Below are positions 1 to 5,700 of a DNA stretch of 8,483 nt, one piece after another. The translations under genes and the position numbers were made by a program. Origin of the DNA: Clostridia bacterium. Its GTDB lineage: Bacteria > Bacillota > Clostridia > Oscillospirales > CAG-272. The stretch covers positions 1 through 8,483 of the forward strand of contig JAFWWR010000068.1 in NCBI GenBank assembly GCA_017518025.1, written 5' to 3'. Each line of letters begins with the position of its first letter. The stretch's first letter is position 1. The notes beneath the pieces were generated by a model. The model did no database searches and had not been told where the DNA came from. It saw only the letters and a list, made by a program, of their open reading frames with translations.

Positions 1-660
1 CGAGATATCGCCGTTCACCATCTCTTCCATGAGCGTGTGACGGCCCGTCTTTCTGCACTCCTCGATCTTCTCCTTCGTCGTGCGGACGAGACCTGTCGCA
101 GAGGAGTAGGTCTCCCAGCATCCGCGTCTGCCGCAGGAGCACTGTCTGCCGTCCTTCTCGATGACCACGTGCCCCAGCTCCGCGCCCGCGAAGTTGAAGC
201 CGGAATAGACCTCGCCGTCGATGACGATACCGCCGCCGAGACCGGTCCCGAGGGTGATCATGACAGAATATTTTGCGCCTCTCGCCGCTCCGGCGATGGC
301 TTCCGCCTTGGCGGCGGCGTTGGCGTCGTTCTCCGCGTGAACGGGGATGCCCCCGAGCAGCGCGGACAGATTGTCCGCCAGAGGATAATCGAGAAACGGG
401 ATATTGTTAGCGTAAACCACCACTCCGCGCTCGTGGTCGACGGTCCCGGGGGACGCCACGCCCGCCCAGCCGATGTCCGCGGAGGTTATGCCGAGATCCG
501 CCATAAGGGACTTGGCGACCGCCGCCATGTCGGCGACGATGGCATCCGCGCCTCTCTCGGGTTTGGTGGGGGTGCTCGCTTTCTTTACGATTGCGTTGTT
601 TTCGTCAACGATTCCGACGGCGATGTTCGTGCCGCCCAGGTCTACTCCGATATAATACAT
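1..660 (-). CDS. ROK-family sugar kinase, probable glucokinase (N-terminal 220 aa, partial)
   Basis: Cytoplasmic kinase that would transfer phosphate from ATP to a hexose, most likely glucose. The reverse complement reads open from an ATG at 660-658 through position 1, so the C-terminus lies outside the window (ROK kinases are usually about 300-320 aa). Visible motifs are the N-terminal phosphate loop DLGGTN (residues 7-12), END at 110-112 with the expected catalytic Asp112, the glycine-rich GTGLGGG (138-144), ELGH (161-164), and the ROK zinc site formed by His164 with CSCGRRGC (Cys174, 176, 181) followed by WETYSS. All key residues of this part are intact. The start is supported by a purine-rich SD (AAGGAA, 677-672) and an upstream consensus promoter. 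It is divergent from a sugar ABC transporter operon, which suggests it phosphorylates imported or released hexose. ROK repressors share the fold, but no N-terminal helix-turn-helix precedes the ATP motif, so a kinase is favoured. Glucose rather than fructose, mannose or N-acetyl sugar is inference. Confidence 0.93.
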   Translation of the reverse strand, partial: MYYIGVDLGGTNIAVGIVDENNAIVKKASTPTKPERGADAIVADMAAVAKSLMADLGITSADIGWAGVASPGTVDHERGVVVYANNIPFLDYPLADNLSALLGGIPVHAENDANAAAKAEAIAGAARGAKYSVMITLGTGLGGGIVIDGEVYSGFNFAGAELGHVVIEKDGRQCSCGRRGCWETYSSATGLVRTTKEKIEECRKTGRHTLMEEMVNGDIS

Positions 661-718
661 ACTGGTGACCGTTCCTTTCCTTTTTTCACGCGTCGCCGCG
701 CAACTTCTTTCCGTTATT

Positions 719-747
719 ATTATAAGGAGATACGGCCCGGTTGTCAA
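719..747 (-). promoter_or_regulatory. Consensus sigma-70/sigma-A promoter of the ROK kinase gene
   Basis: Read on the minus strand, TTGACA occupies 747-742 and TATAAT occupies 724-719, separated by exactly 17 bp. Both hexamers match consensus at all six positions. Transcription should begin near 712, giving a 5' UTR of about 50 nt before the kinase start at 660. No clear operator dyad overlaps it. The perfect match suggests strong or constitutive expression unless a repressor acts. Confidence 0.85.
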
Positions 748-1086
748 TAAACAAATTCGATATTTCTCCGCTTTTTTCGGGGACGGGTCCGGGTCGCCCG
801 GAAGGGAGAAAAAGGAGCCGTTCCGGACCTCGGAGACGCAAATTTGTGCAACCTGTACAGACGTAGAATTTTTCCCGATTTTTTTGTTGATTTTATACAA
901 AAATCGACCTTCTTTTTTGTGCGTAAAGTCAGTGCCTCCCCGTCGATTTTCCGGCGGGAAAGCGGGCGCAAAAGGGTGGCGCGGAACATTGTTGCGAATA
1001 AGCTCACATCGCCTCGAAACCCCTGAAAAATAAGGGATTTCGGGCGACAGTCGGCGAGAGCCGGCCTCCGCCTCTCAAAAAACGCG

Positions 1087-1127
1087 TCCCGCCCGCGGAT
1101 CGCCGCGCGTCTCCGCGGGGCGGTGGA
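1087..1127. repeat. GC-rich inverted repeat / strong stem-loop
   Basis: CCCGCGGA at 1092-1099 is exactly complementary to TCCGCGGG at 1112-1119, with a 12-nt loop between. An alternative pairing lengthens the stem with small bulges: CCGCC 1089-1093 against GGCGG 1119-1123, and CGCGGA 1094-1099 against TCCGCG 1112-1117. No T-run follows, so it is not itself a terminator. It could be the body of a structured RNA that ends at the terminator-like hairpin just downstream. Confidence 0.5.
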
Positions 1128-1150
1128 GGAGTGAGGGCGCCAAAAGTGCG

Positions 1151-1176
1151 CGGCAACTGTCGAAAGTGCCGTTTTT
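1151..1176 (+). terminator. Terminator-like hairpin with T5 tail in the intergenic region
   Basis: CGGCA (1151-1155) pairs with TGCCG (1167-1171). A bulged A1156 follows, then CT (1157-1158) pairs with AG (1165-1166), leaving a 6-nt loop. TTTTT follows directly at 1172-1176. This is the layout of a modest intrinsic terminator on the plus strand. No plus-strand protein gene lies upstream of it in the window, so it would end either an unannotated RNA or stray transcription before the operon promoter at 1214. The stem is short, so efficiency is uncertain. Confidence 0.5.
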
Positions 1177-1190
1177 CCCCGTGGCGTATG

Positions 1191-1242
1191 AAAAAAACGT
1201 CATTTTTGCTTGCTTGACTTTTCCGGGGTATTATGATAATAT
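1191..1242 (+). promoter_or_regulatory. Probable promoter of the transporter operon
   Basis: A -35 TTGACT (1214-1219, 5 of 6 consensus) is followed after 17 bp by TAATAT (1237-1242, 4 of 6) preceded by an extended-10 TG at 1234-1235. A 7-nt A run (1191-1197) and a 5-nt T run (1205-1209) directly upstream resemble an UP element. GATAAT (1235-1240) is an alternative -10 with a tighter 15-bp spacer. The predicted start near 1249 gives a leader of about 250 nt before the binding-protein ATG. It is the best-matching promoter I found between the kinase and the operon. A further TTGACA at 1244-1249 lacks a -10. Confidence 0.65.
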
Positions 1243-1357
1243 GTTGACACTTGGTCCGGCGGGTGCGCGAGATCGCGATCTGTCCCGCGGGACCGGCGCC
1301 GAAAATGCCCGCCGGGCGGCGGACGTGAGCCGGATCTCCGGCTCTCTTATTATTTCT

Positions 1358-1403
1358 CGCACGCGCGCGTGTGCGCGTGTACGCATGTGCGCGTGTACGC
1401 GCA
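1358..1403. repeat. 46-bp alternating pyrimidine-purine tract (Z-DNA-prone) with 15-bp tandem repeat
   Basis: Every position from C1358 to A1403 alternates pyrimidine and purine without a break, mostly CG, CA and TG steps with a few TA steps. Such tracts are the classic substrate for left-handed Z-DNA under negative supercoiling. Within it TGTGCGCGTGTACGC occurs twice, at 1370-1384 and 1386-1400, with a 16-bp period. The tract lies downstream of the predicted promoter, so it would be transcribed into the leader. Confidence 0.85.
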
Positions 1404-1486
1404 GTCGCGTGAGCGGGAAAAGATCGGCGGAAAGGCGGCCCCCGCCGCCTCACCAACATCATCACAGCCGGCGACGCCGGCAGAAC

Positions 1487-1490
1487 GGAG
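1487..1490 (+). promoter_or_regulatory. Ribosome binding site choosing the ATG at 1499
   Basis: GGAG at 1487-1490 lies 8 nt before the ATG at 1499-1501. This fixes the start: the same frame is open upstream to an ATG at 1166, but the residues before 1499 are low-complexity and Arg-rich, whereas the protein from 1499 begins with a textbook signal peptide. Confidence 0.75.
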
Positions 1491-1498
1491 AATGTCAC

Positions 1499-4400
1499 AT
1501 GACAAAACGAAAAGGGAGCAGGCTATTGTCGTTCGCCCTTGCGGCACTGATGCTGACGGGCGTCTTTTCCGCCGTGCGAGCGGGCGCGGAGGAAGTGACG
1601 GCGACTCTGACGCAGAGCGACGACAGACAGGCGAACCTGCAGTCCATCACGGAGATCCTCTCGGCGATCCCGTACGACGAGTACGACGTGAACCACAAGG
1701 ATGACCCCCGGGGGACGGAAGAATACGCCTTCGAGGCGGTGAATTGCGTCGACGCGGATCACGAAAAGACCACCGTCACGCCGGAGACCACCGAAAACTA
1801 CGAAGGAAAGAGCGCCGTCATCCTGCCCGAGACCGGATCGGTCACGTTCAAGCTGGACGTGCCGAAGGCGGGCAGATACGTCCTGGAGTTCGAGTACTGC
1901 CCGGTCTCGGAAAAGACGAACTCCATCGAGAGGATACTCTACATAAACGACCGCGTACCCTTCTCCGAGGCGCGGTTCCTGCAGTTCAAGAAGCACTGGG
2001 AGCTGCAGTACCAGGACGGATTCGAGACCGTCGCGGACAAGGACTCCTCGGAAAGGAGAGACAAGGCGTTCCGCAAGGACGCCGCGGGCAACGAGATCCG
2101 TCCGGAGTCAAAGTCCGTCAAGATGTGGCTCACCTACGTCTGCACGGATAAGAACGGATTCCACACCGCACCGTTCGAGTTCTACTTCGACGAGGGCGAG
2201 AACACCCTGACTCTCGAGCCCCTCAAGGAAGAGGTAGCCCTCCACTCCATCACGCTTCGCCCCGCCGAAGACGAGATAACGTGGAAGGAATACAAGAAGT
2301 CCCTCAGCGGAAAGAGCAAAGGCGCGGACGAGATCTACCTCGACGCCGAGACTCCCTCCGCCGTATCGGACGCCACCATCTTCCCGAACAATAACAGAAC
2401 GTCCTCCATCACACATCCCCAGCACGCCACGCACTACCTGCTGAACACGCTGGGCGACTCCACCACGGGTTACACCGTCGGTCAGTGGATGGAATACTCC
2501 TTCGACGTCGACACCGCCGGTCTCTACACTTTCGTGTTCAGATACAAGCAGTCGTTCAACGAAGGCGTGTTCGTTTCGAGGAAGATCTACATCGACGGCG
2601 AGGTCCCGTTCAAGGAAGCGAACAACCTCAGGTTCTACTCCTCCAACAACTTCAAGATCACCGAGACCAAGGTGGGGGACGAGACCGCGGAGTTCTACCT
2701 TACGGAGGGGCCCCACACGCTGAGGATCGAGACGTCTCTCGGAGACATGGCGGAGATCATCAGCACCGTCAGCAACGTCCAGAAAAACGCCAACGCAGAC
2801 TACCTGCAGATCCTCCGTCTTACGGGAGCCGACCCGGATAAATACCGCGACTACGGCTTCATGAGGATCATGCCGGACACCATAAAGGACCTGAGCGTAC
2901 AGTCGAAGGAACTCAATCGCGCCATCGACGAGCTCCGCACCCTCAGCAAGGGGCGCAGCGAGCAGACCGCTCTGCTCGAGCAGGCGGCCATCCTGATGGA
3001 AAAGATGGGCGGCGACGAGGACCAGGTCGCAAGGAACCTCGGATCCCTCAAGTCCCAGCTCGGTACCCTCGGTACCTGGGTCAACGACGCGAAGAAACAG
3101 CCGCTTCAGCTGGACTACATCCTCGTCCGGCCCGCCGGGCAGAAGCTGCCCCGCGCCGAAGGCAACTTCTTCGACTCCGCGAAATACGAACTGGGTCAGT
3201 TCTTCGGCTCCTTCTTCACCGATTACTCCGCTCTCGGCGTTGAAGACAACAAAGGACTCACTGAGGAAACGCTCCAGGCATGGACGGTCTCCGGCCGTGA
3301 CCAGGCGCAGATCATCAGGACCCAGATCAACAACAAATTCGCTCCCGAAACCGGTATCCCCGTCACTTTGAAGCTGGTCTCGGGCGACGCGCTCCTCCCC
3401 GCCATCCTGGCGGGCATCGGACCCGACCTTGCCCTTGAGGGCACGGCGGCGACCAACACCACCGGCACAGCGTCCGGCGACATCATGGACTACGCCATGA
3501 GAGGTGCGCTTTTGGATCTCAACGGATTCGAGGACCTCGACGAGATAAAACAGAGGTTCTCGCCCAGCGCGTTCATCAACCTTGAGCTTTATGGAAAGAC
3601 CTACGGCCTCCCCGTGAAGCAGGAATGGATGATGATGTTCTACCGCACCGACGTGCTCGCGGCTCTGGGACTCGATCCGCCGGAGACCTGGGACGAGCTG
3701 CTGGCGCTGATCCCGGTCCTCCAGTACAACAACATGGACATCGGTATCGGCCCGGGACTGGAGCTCCTGTCCACCATGACTTTCCAGCGCGGCTCCACCA
3801 TCTGGACCGACGACGGAATGAGGATCAACCTGGACTCCAACACGGTCCTCGAGGCCTTCGACTACATGGCGAACATGTACACGCAGTTCTCCCTGCCGGT
3901 GACCTTCGACGTGGCGAACAGATTCAGGACCGGCGAGATGCCGCTGACCATCGGCGGATACGCCTCCACCTACAACTCCATCGTCGTCTTTGCGACTGAG
4001 ATCGCGGGTCTCTGGGACTTCGCCCCGATCCCCGGCATACGCCAGCCCGACGGGTCGATCAACCGGACCTGCAACGCGGGAAGCGACCCCGTCTCCATGA
4101 CGAAGGACTGCAGCAATCCCGACAACGCGTGGAAGTTCATGAAGTGGTACACCGACAAGGATTTCCAGGTCACCTACTCCAACGAATTGATCGCTGTCAT
4201 CGGCGAGGCGGCCAAAAACGCCACCGCGAACCTCAGCGCTCTGGAGGAGCTCTCCTGGACCCGCCACGAGTACGACCAGCTGATGATCCAGTCGGAGCAG
4301 CTCAGCGCGAACCCGTCGTACCCCGGCAAATACTTCCTCGGAAGATACGTTTCATTCTCCATAAACAACGTCTACAACCAGCTTGCGGACCCGATCGAGA

Positions 4401-4720
4401 CTCTCCTCGGATACACTCCCACCATCAACAAGGAGATCACGAGAAAGAGGACCGAGTTCGGATTCGAAACTCTCGAAGCGGGACAGACCCTCGCGGAGAA
4501 GAGATCCGAGGAGGCCGTGAAACTGCTGGACGGCCTCTCGAAGAGCGACCGCGACAAGTACAGCACCCAGATCGGGGACGTCAAGAAGGCGATCGACGCC
4601 AACGACGCCGATCTGATCCGGACCGCGGCGACCACCCTGACGAACGCAAACTCCAAGTTGTTCGCAGAGGCGGTCGACAAGCTGAACGAAGCCGCGAAAT
4701 GGCTTGACACATATAAGTAA
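1499..4720 (+). CDS. Large secreted ABC transporter solute-binding protein with two beta-sandwich domains
   Basis: Extracellular receptor that should bind a carbohydrate and hand it to the permeases encoded downstream. It has 1073 aa; family-1 sugar-binding proteins are usually 400-550. A signal peptide (1-28 or 1-30) has a KRK n-region, a hydrophobic core and AVRA/AGA cleavage options. The lipobox-like LTG (19-21) is followed by Val22, so the lipidated Cys is absent. Residues about 75-258 and 278-431 are two related beta-rich, carbohydrate-binding-module-like domains: YIxxxVPFxEAxxLxF recurs at 148-163 and 364-379, and an FYxxEGxxTL-type segment closes each. A helical spacer (about 455-530) follows. 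The solute-binding fold spans about 591-985, with the typical GKTYGLPVKQEWMMMFYRTD segment, WDELLALIP and a C-terminal DNAWKFMKWYTD region. A helical tail runs from about 995 to 1073. It is first in the operon, 38 bp before the permease. The substrate is unknown. The binding-protein role is firm; the sandwich assignment is inferred. Confidence 0.92.
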   Translation: MTKRKGSRLLSFALAALMLTGVFSAVRAGAEEVTATLTQSDDRQANLQSITEILSAIPYDEYDVNHKDDPRGTEEYAFEAVNCVDADHEKTTVTPETTENYEGKSAVILPETGSVTFKLDVPKAGRYVLEFEYCPVSEKTNSIERILYINDRVPFSEARFLQFKKHWELQYQDGFETVADKDSSERRDKAFRKDAAGNEIRPESKSVKMWLTYVCTDKNGFHTAPFEFYFDEGENTLTLEPLKEEVALHSITLRPAEDEITWKEYKKSLSGKSKGADEIYLDAETPSAVSDATIFPNNNRTSSITHPQHATHYLLNTLGDSTTGYTVGQWMEYSFDVDTAGLYTFVFRYKQSFNEGVFVSRKIYIDGEVPFKEANNLRFYSSNNFKITETKVGDETAEFYLTEGPHTLRIETSLGDMAEIISTVSNVQKNANADYLQILRLTGADPDKYRDYGFMRIMPDTIKDLSVQSKELNRAIDELRTLSKGRSEQTALLEQAAILMEKMGGDEDQVARNLGSLKSQLGTLGTWVNDAKKQPLQLDYILVRPAGQKLPRAEGNFFDSAKYELGQFFGSFFTDYSALGVEDNKGLTEETLQAWTVSGRDQAQIIRTQINNKFAPETGIPVTLKLVSGDALLPAILAGIGPDLALEGTAATNTTGTASGDIMDYAMRGALLDLNGFEDLDEIKQRFSPSAFINLELYGKTYGLPVKQEWMMMFYRTDVLAALGLDPPETWDELLALIPVLQYNNMDIGIGPGLELLSTMTFQRGSTIWTDDGMRINLDSNTVLEAFDYMANMYTQFSLPVTFDVANRFRTGEMPLTIGGYASTYNSIVVFATEIAGLWDFAPIPGIRQPDGSINRTCNAGSDPVSMTKDCSNPDNAWKFMKWYTDKDFQVTYSNELIAVIGEAAKNATANLSALEELSWTRHEYDQLMIQSEQLSANPSYPGKYFLGRYVSFSINNVYNQLADPIETLLGYTPTINKEITRKRTEFGFETLEAGQTLAEKRSEEAVKLLDGLSKSDRDKYSTQIGDVKKAIDANDADLIRTAATTLTNANSKLFAEAVDKLNEAAKWLDTYK

Positions 4721-4722
4721 GG

Positions 4723-4737
4723 CAGATGTCACATCTG
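4723..4737 (+). repeat. Intercistronic hairpin between binding protein and first permease
   Basis: CAGATG (4723-4728) pairs with CATCTG (4732-4737) around a 3-nt loop, directly after the TAA of the binding-protein gene, and is followed by ACTTTTGG. It lies inside the operon, 9 nt before the SD AAGGAG (4746-4751) of the permease. Small hairpins in this place often protect the upstream message or cause partial termination, so that binding protein exceeds permease. The stem is only 6 bp, so strong termination is unlikely. Confidence 0.5.
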
Positions 4738-4758
4738 ACTTTTGGAAGGAGATAAATA

Positions 4759-5700
4759 ATGGCTAAAGAAAAGAAAGTAGTCTCCCGAAAGAATATGACG
4801 AAAAGGCAGTGGACGTGGCATCTGATGAAGCAGAACAAGGTCGGCTACCTGATGGTGGCTCCCTACATGATCCTGTTCTTCCTCTTCACCTTCCTTCCCG
4901 TCCTTCTGTCGCTCATCATAGGCTTTACGGACTTCAACATGCTCCAGTGGCCGCACTTCGTCGGCATGAGGAACTACGTCACCATGTTCCTCGACGACGA
5001 GCTGTTCATGACGGCGCTGAAGTACACGCTCTTCTTCGCGCTGATCACCGGCCCCGCGTCATACCTGCTCTCGTTCGTGGTCGCTTGGTTCATCAACGAC
5101 CTGAACCCGAGGATAAGAGCGTTCGTAACGGTGATATTCTACGCGCCCGCCATCGGCGGCGACGTCTACCTCATCTGGAGGACGCTGTTCTCCGGAGACT
5201 CCTACGGCTGGGTCAACGCCTGGCTGCTGAAGATGGGGGTCGTCCAGTCGCCGATCCTGTTCTTCACCAATCCGAAGTGGATCCTGCCCCTGTGCGTCAT
5301 CGTCGCCCTGTGGACCTCCCTCGGCACCTCGTTCCTGGCGTTCATCGCCGGCCTCCAGGGTATCGACAGGAGCCAGTACGAGGCGGCGGCCATCGACGGA
5401 GTCAAGAACAGATGGCAGGAGGCGTGGTACGTCACCCTCCCGAACATGAAGCCGCAGCTCATGTTCGGCGCGGTCATGGCGATCACCGGATCCTTCACTT
5501 TCGGAGGCATCGTCACAAACCTGGCGGGCAACCCGCCTACGGACTACGTCGGTTACACCCTGCAGCACCACATTTCCGAGTACGGTTCGGTGCGCTGGGA
5601 GGTCGGGTACAGCTCGGCGCTGACGTTCATCATGTTCCTTATAATGTTCGGCACTAACCTGCTGATCACAAGGATCATTTCAAAGGTGGGCCAGTCATGA
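4759..5700 (+). CDS. Sugar ABC transporter permease, MalF-type (CUT1)
   Basis: Inner-membrane channel subunit of a carbohydrate importer, 313 aa, the usual length for single-fold CUT1 permeases of Gram-positive type. Six hydrophobic segments are visible at about 30-56, 88-113, 121-142, 175-198, 235-255 and 283-306, after a basic N-terminus. The EAA loop that contacts the ATPase is clear: EAAAIDG at 208-214, then LP at 227-228, with the expected spacing. The start ATG at 4759 follows SD AAGGAG (4746-4751) by 7 nt. It overlaps the next permease gene by 4 bp (ATGA), a sign of translational coupling and heterodimer formation. No ATP-binding subunit is encoded in the window, so a shared MsmX/UgpC-type ATPase encoded elsewhere is likely. 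The substrate cannot be told from the permease. Confidence 0.95.
   Translation: MAKEKKVVSRKNMTKRQWTWHLMKQNKVGYLMVAPYMILFFLFTFLPVLLSLIIGFTDFNMLQWPHFVGMRNYVTMFLDDELFMTALKYTLFFALITGPASYLLSFVVAWFINDLNPRIRAFVTVIFYAPAIGGDVYLIWRTLFSGDSYGWVNAWLLKMGVVQSPILFFTNPKWILPLCVIVALWTSLGTSFLAFIAGLQGIDRSQYEAAAIDGVKNRWQEAWYVTLPNMKPQLMFGAVMAITGSFTFGGIVTNLAGNPPTDYVGYTLQHHISEYGSVRWEVGYSSALTFIMFLIMFGTNLLITRIISKVGQS

Larger units (their letters stand above)
661..1498. other. Divergent intergenic region, 838 bp, no convincing protein gene
   Basis: This stretch separates the kinase from the transporter operon. From the left it holds the kinase 5' UTR and promoter (661-747), an AT-rich part with T and A runs (about 760-910), and a GC-rich dyad-rich part (about 940-1150). 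A terminator-like hairpin (1151-1176), an A/T-tract element and promoter (1191-1242), and a hairpin-rich leader (about 1249-1498) with an alternating pyrimidine-purine tract then follow. Short open frames here have no SD, no recognisable domain and low-complexity Arg/Pro/Ser-rich products, so none is called as a gene. The length is large for two divergent promoters and leaves room for an RNA gene or an extended regulatory region. Confidence 0.7.
1249..1498 (+). promoter_or_regulatory. Long hairpin-rich 5' leader of the transporter operon
   Basis: The predicted untranslated leader contains successive stems. GGTCC-G-GCGGG (1253-1263) pairs with CCCGC-G-GGACC (1284-1294), with one G-G mismatch. 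GAGCCGG (1327-1333) pairs with CCGGCTC (1338-1344) around a 4-nt loop and is followed by the T-rich TCTTATTATTTC. AGGCGGC (1433-1439) pairs with GCCGCCT (1444-1450). GCCGGC (1467-1472) pairs with GCCGGC (1476-1481), ending five bases before the SD. The second stem plus its T-rich tail resembles a weak attenuator, and the last could influence ribosome access. I recognise no known riboswitch class. In such GC-rich DNA some of these stems may be chance. Confidence 0.45.

Noticed and set aside
37..750. 237-codon plus-strand open frame over the kinase gene
   Set aside because: The opposite strand encodes an intact ROK kinase with all motifs. The plus-strand product is a low-complexity shadow without SD or domain.
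844..1026. 60-codon plus-strand frame in the intergenic region as a small protein
   Set aside because: There is no SD before its ATG, no hydrophobic or otherwise distinctive segment pattern beyond Phe/Arg-rich noise, and it overlaps stem-forming sequence.
1188..1212. Possible catabolite-responsive element near ATGAAAAAAACGTC
   Set aside because: The spacing between TG-AA and CG does not fit the cre consensus. The A run explains the resemblance.
1244..1249. Second TTGACA close to the operon promoter
   Set aside because: Seventeen bases downstream the sequence is GC-rich with no -10-like hexamer, so it cannot make a normal promoter.
1358..1403. CRISPR or other repeat array
   Set aside because: Only two 15-bp copies in direct tandem with a 1-bp gap; there are no spacers of array length.
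1166..1498. 111-codon in-frame N-terminal extension of the binding protein
   Set aside because: No SD fits the ATG at 1166, which also lies upstream of the predicted promoter. The extension is Arg-rich and covers the alternating tract, and it would bury the signal peptide.
1004..1498. 164-codon minus-strand frame in the intergenic region
   Set aside because: The product is Arg/Ala/Pro-rich low complexity created by the GC-rich and alternating sequence. It has no domain and no good SD.
2108..4267. 719-codon open frame on the minus strand, antisense to the binding protein
   Set aside because: It lies entirely inside a gene with clear domains. GC-rich third positions commonly keep the antisense frame open. 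The product is Arg/Asp/Gly/Val-rich with no recognisable motif.
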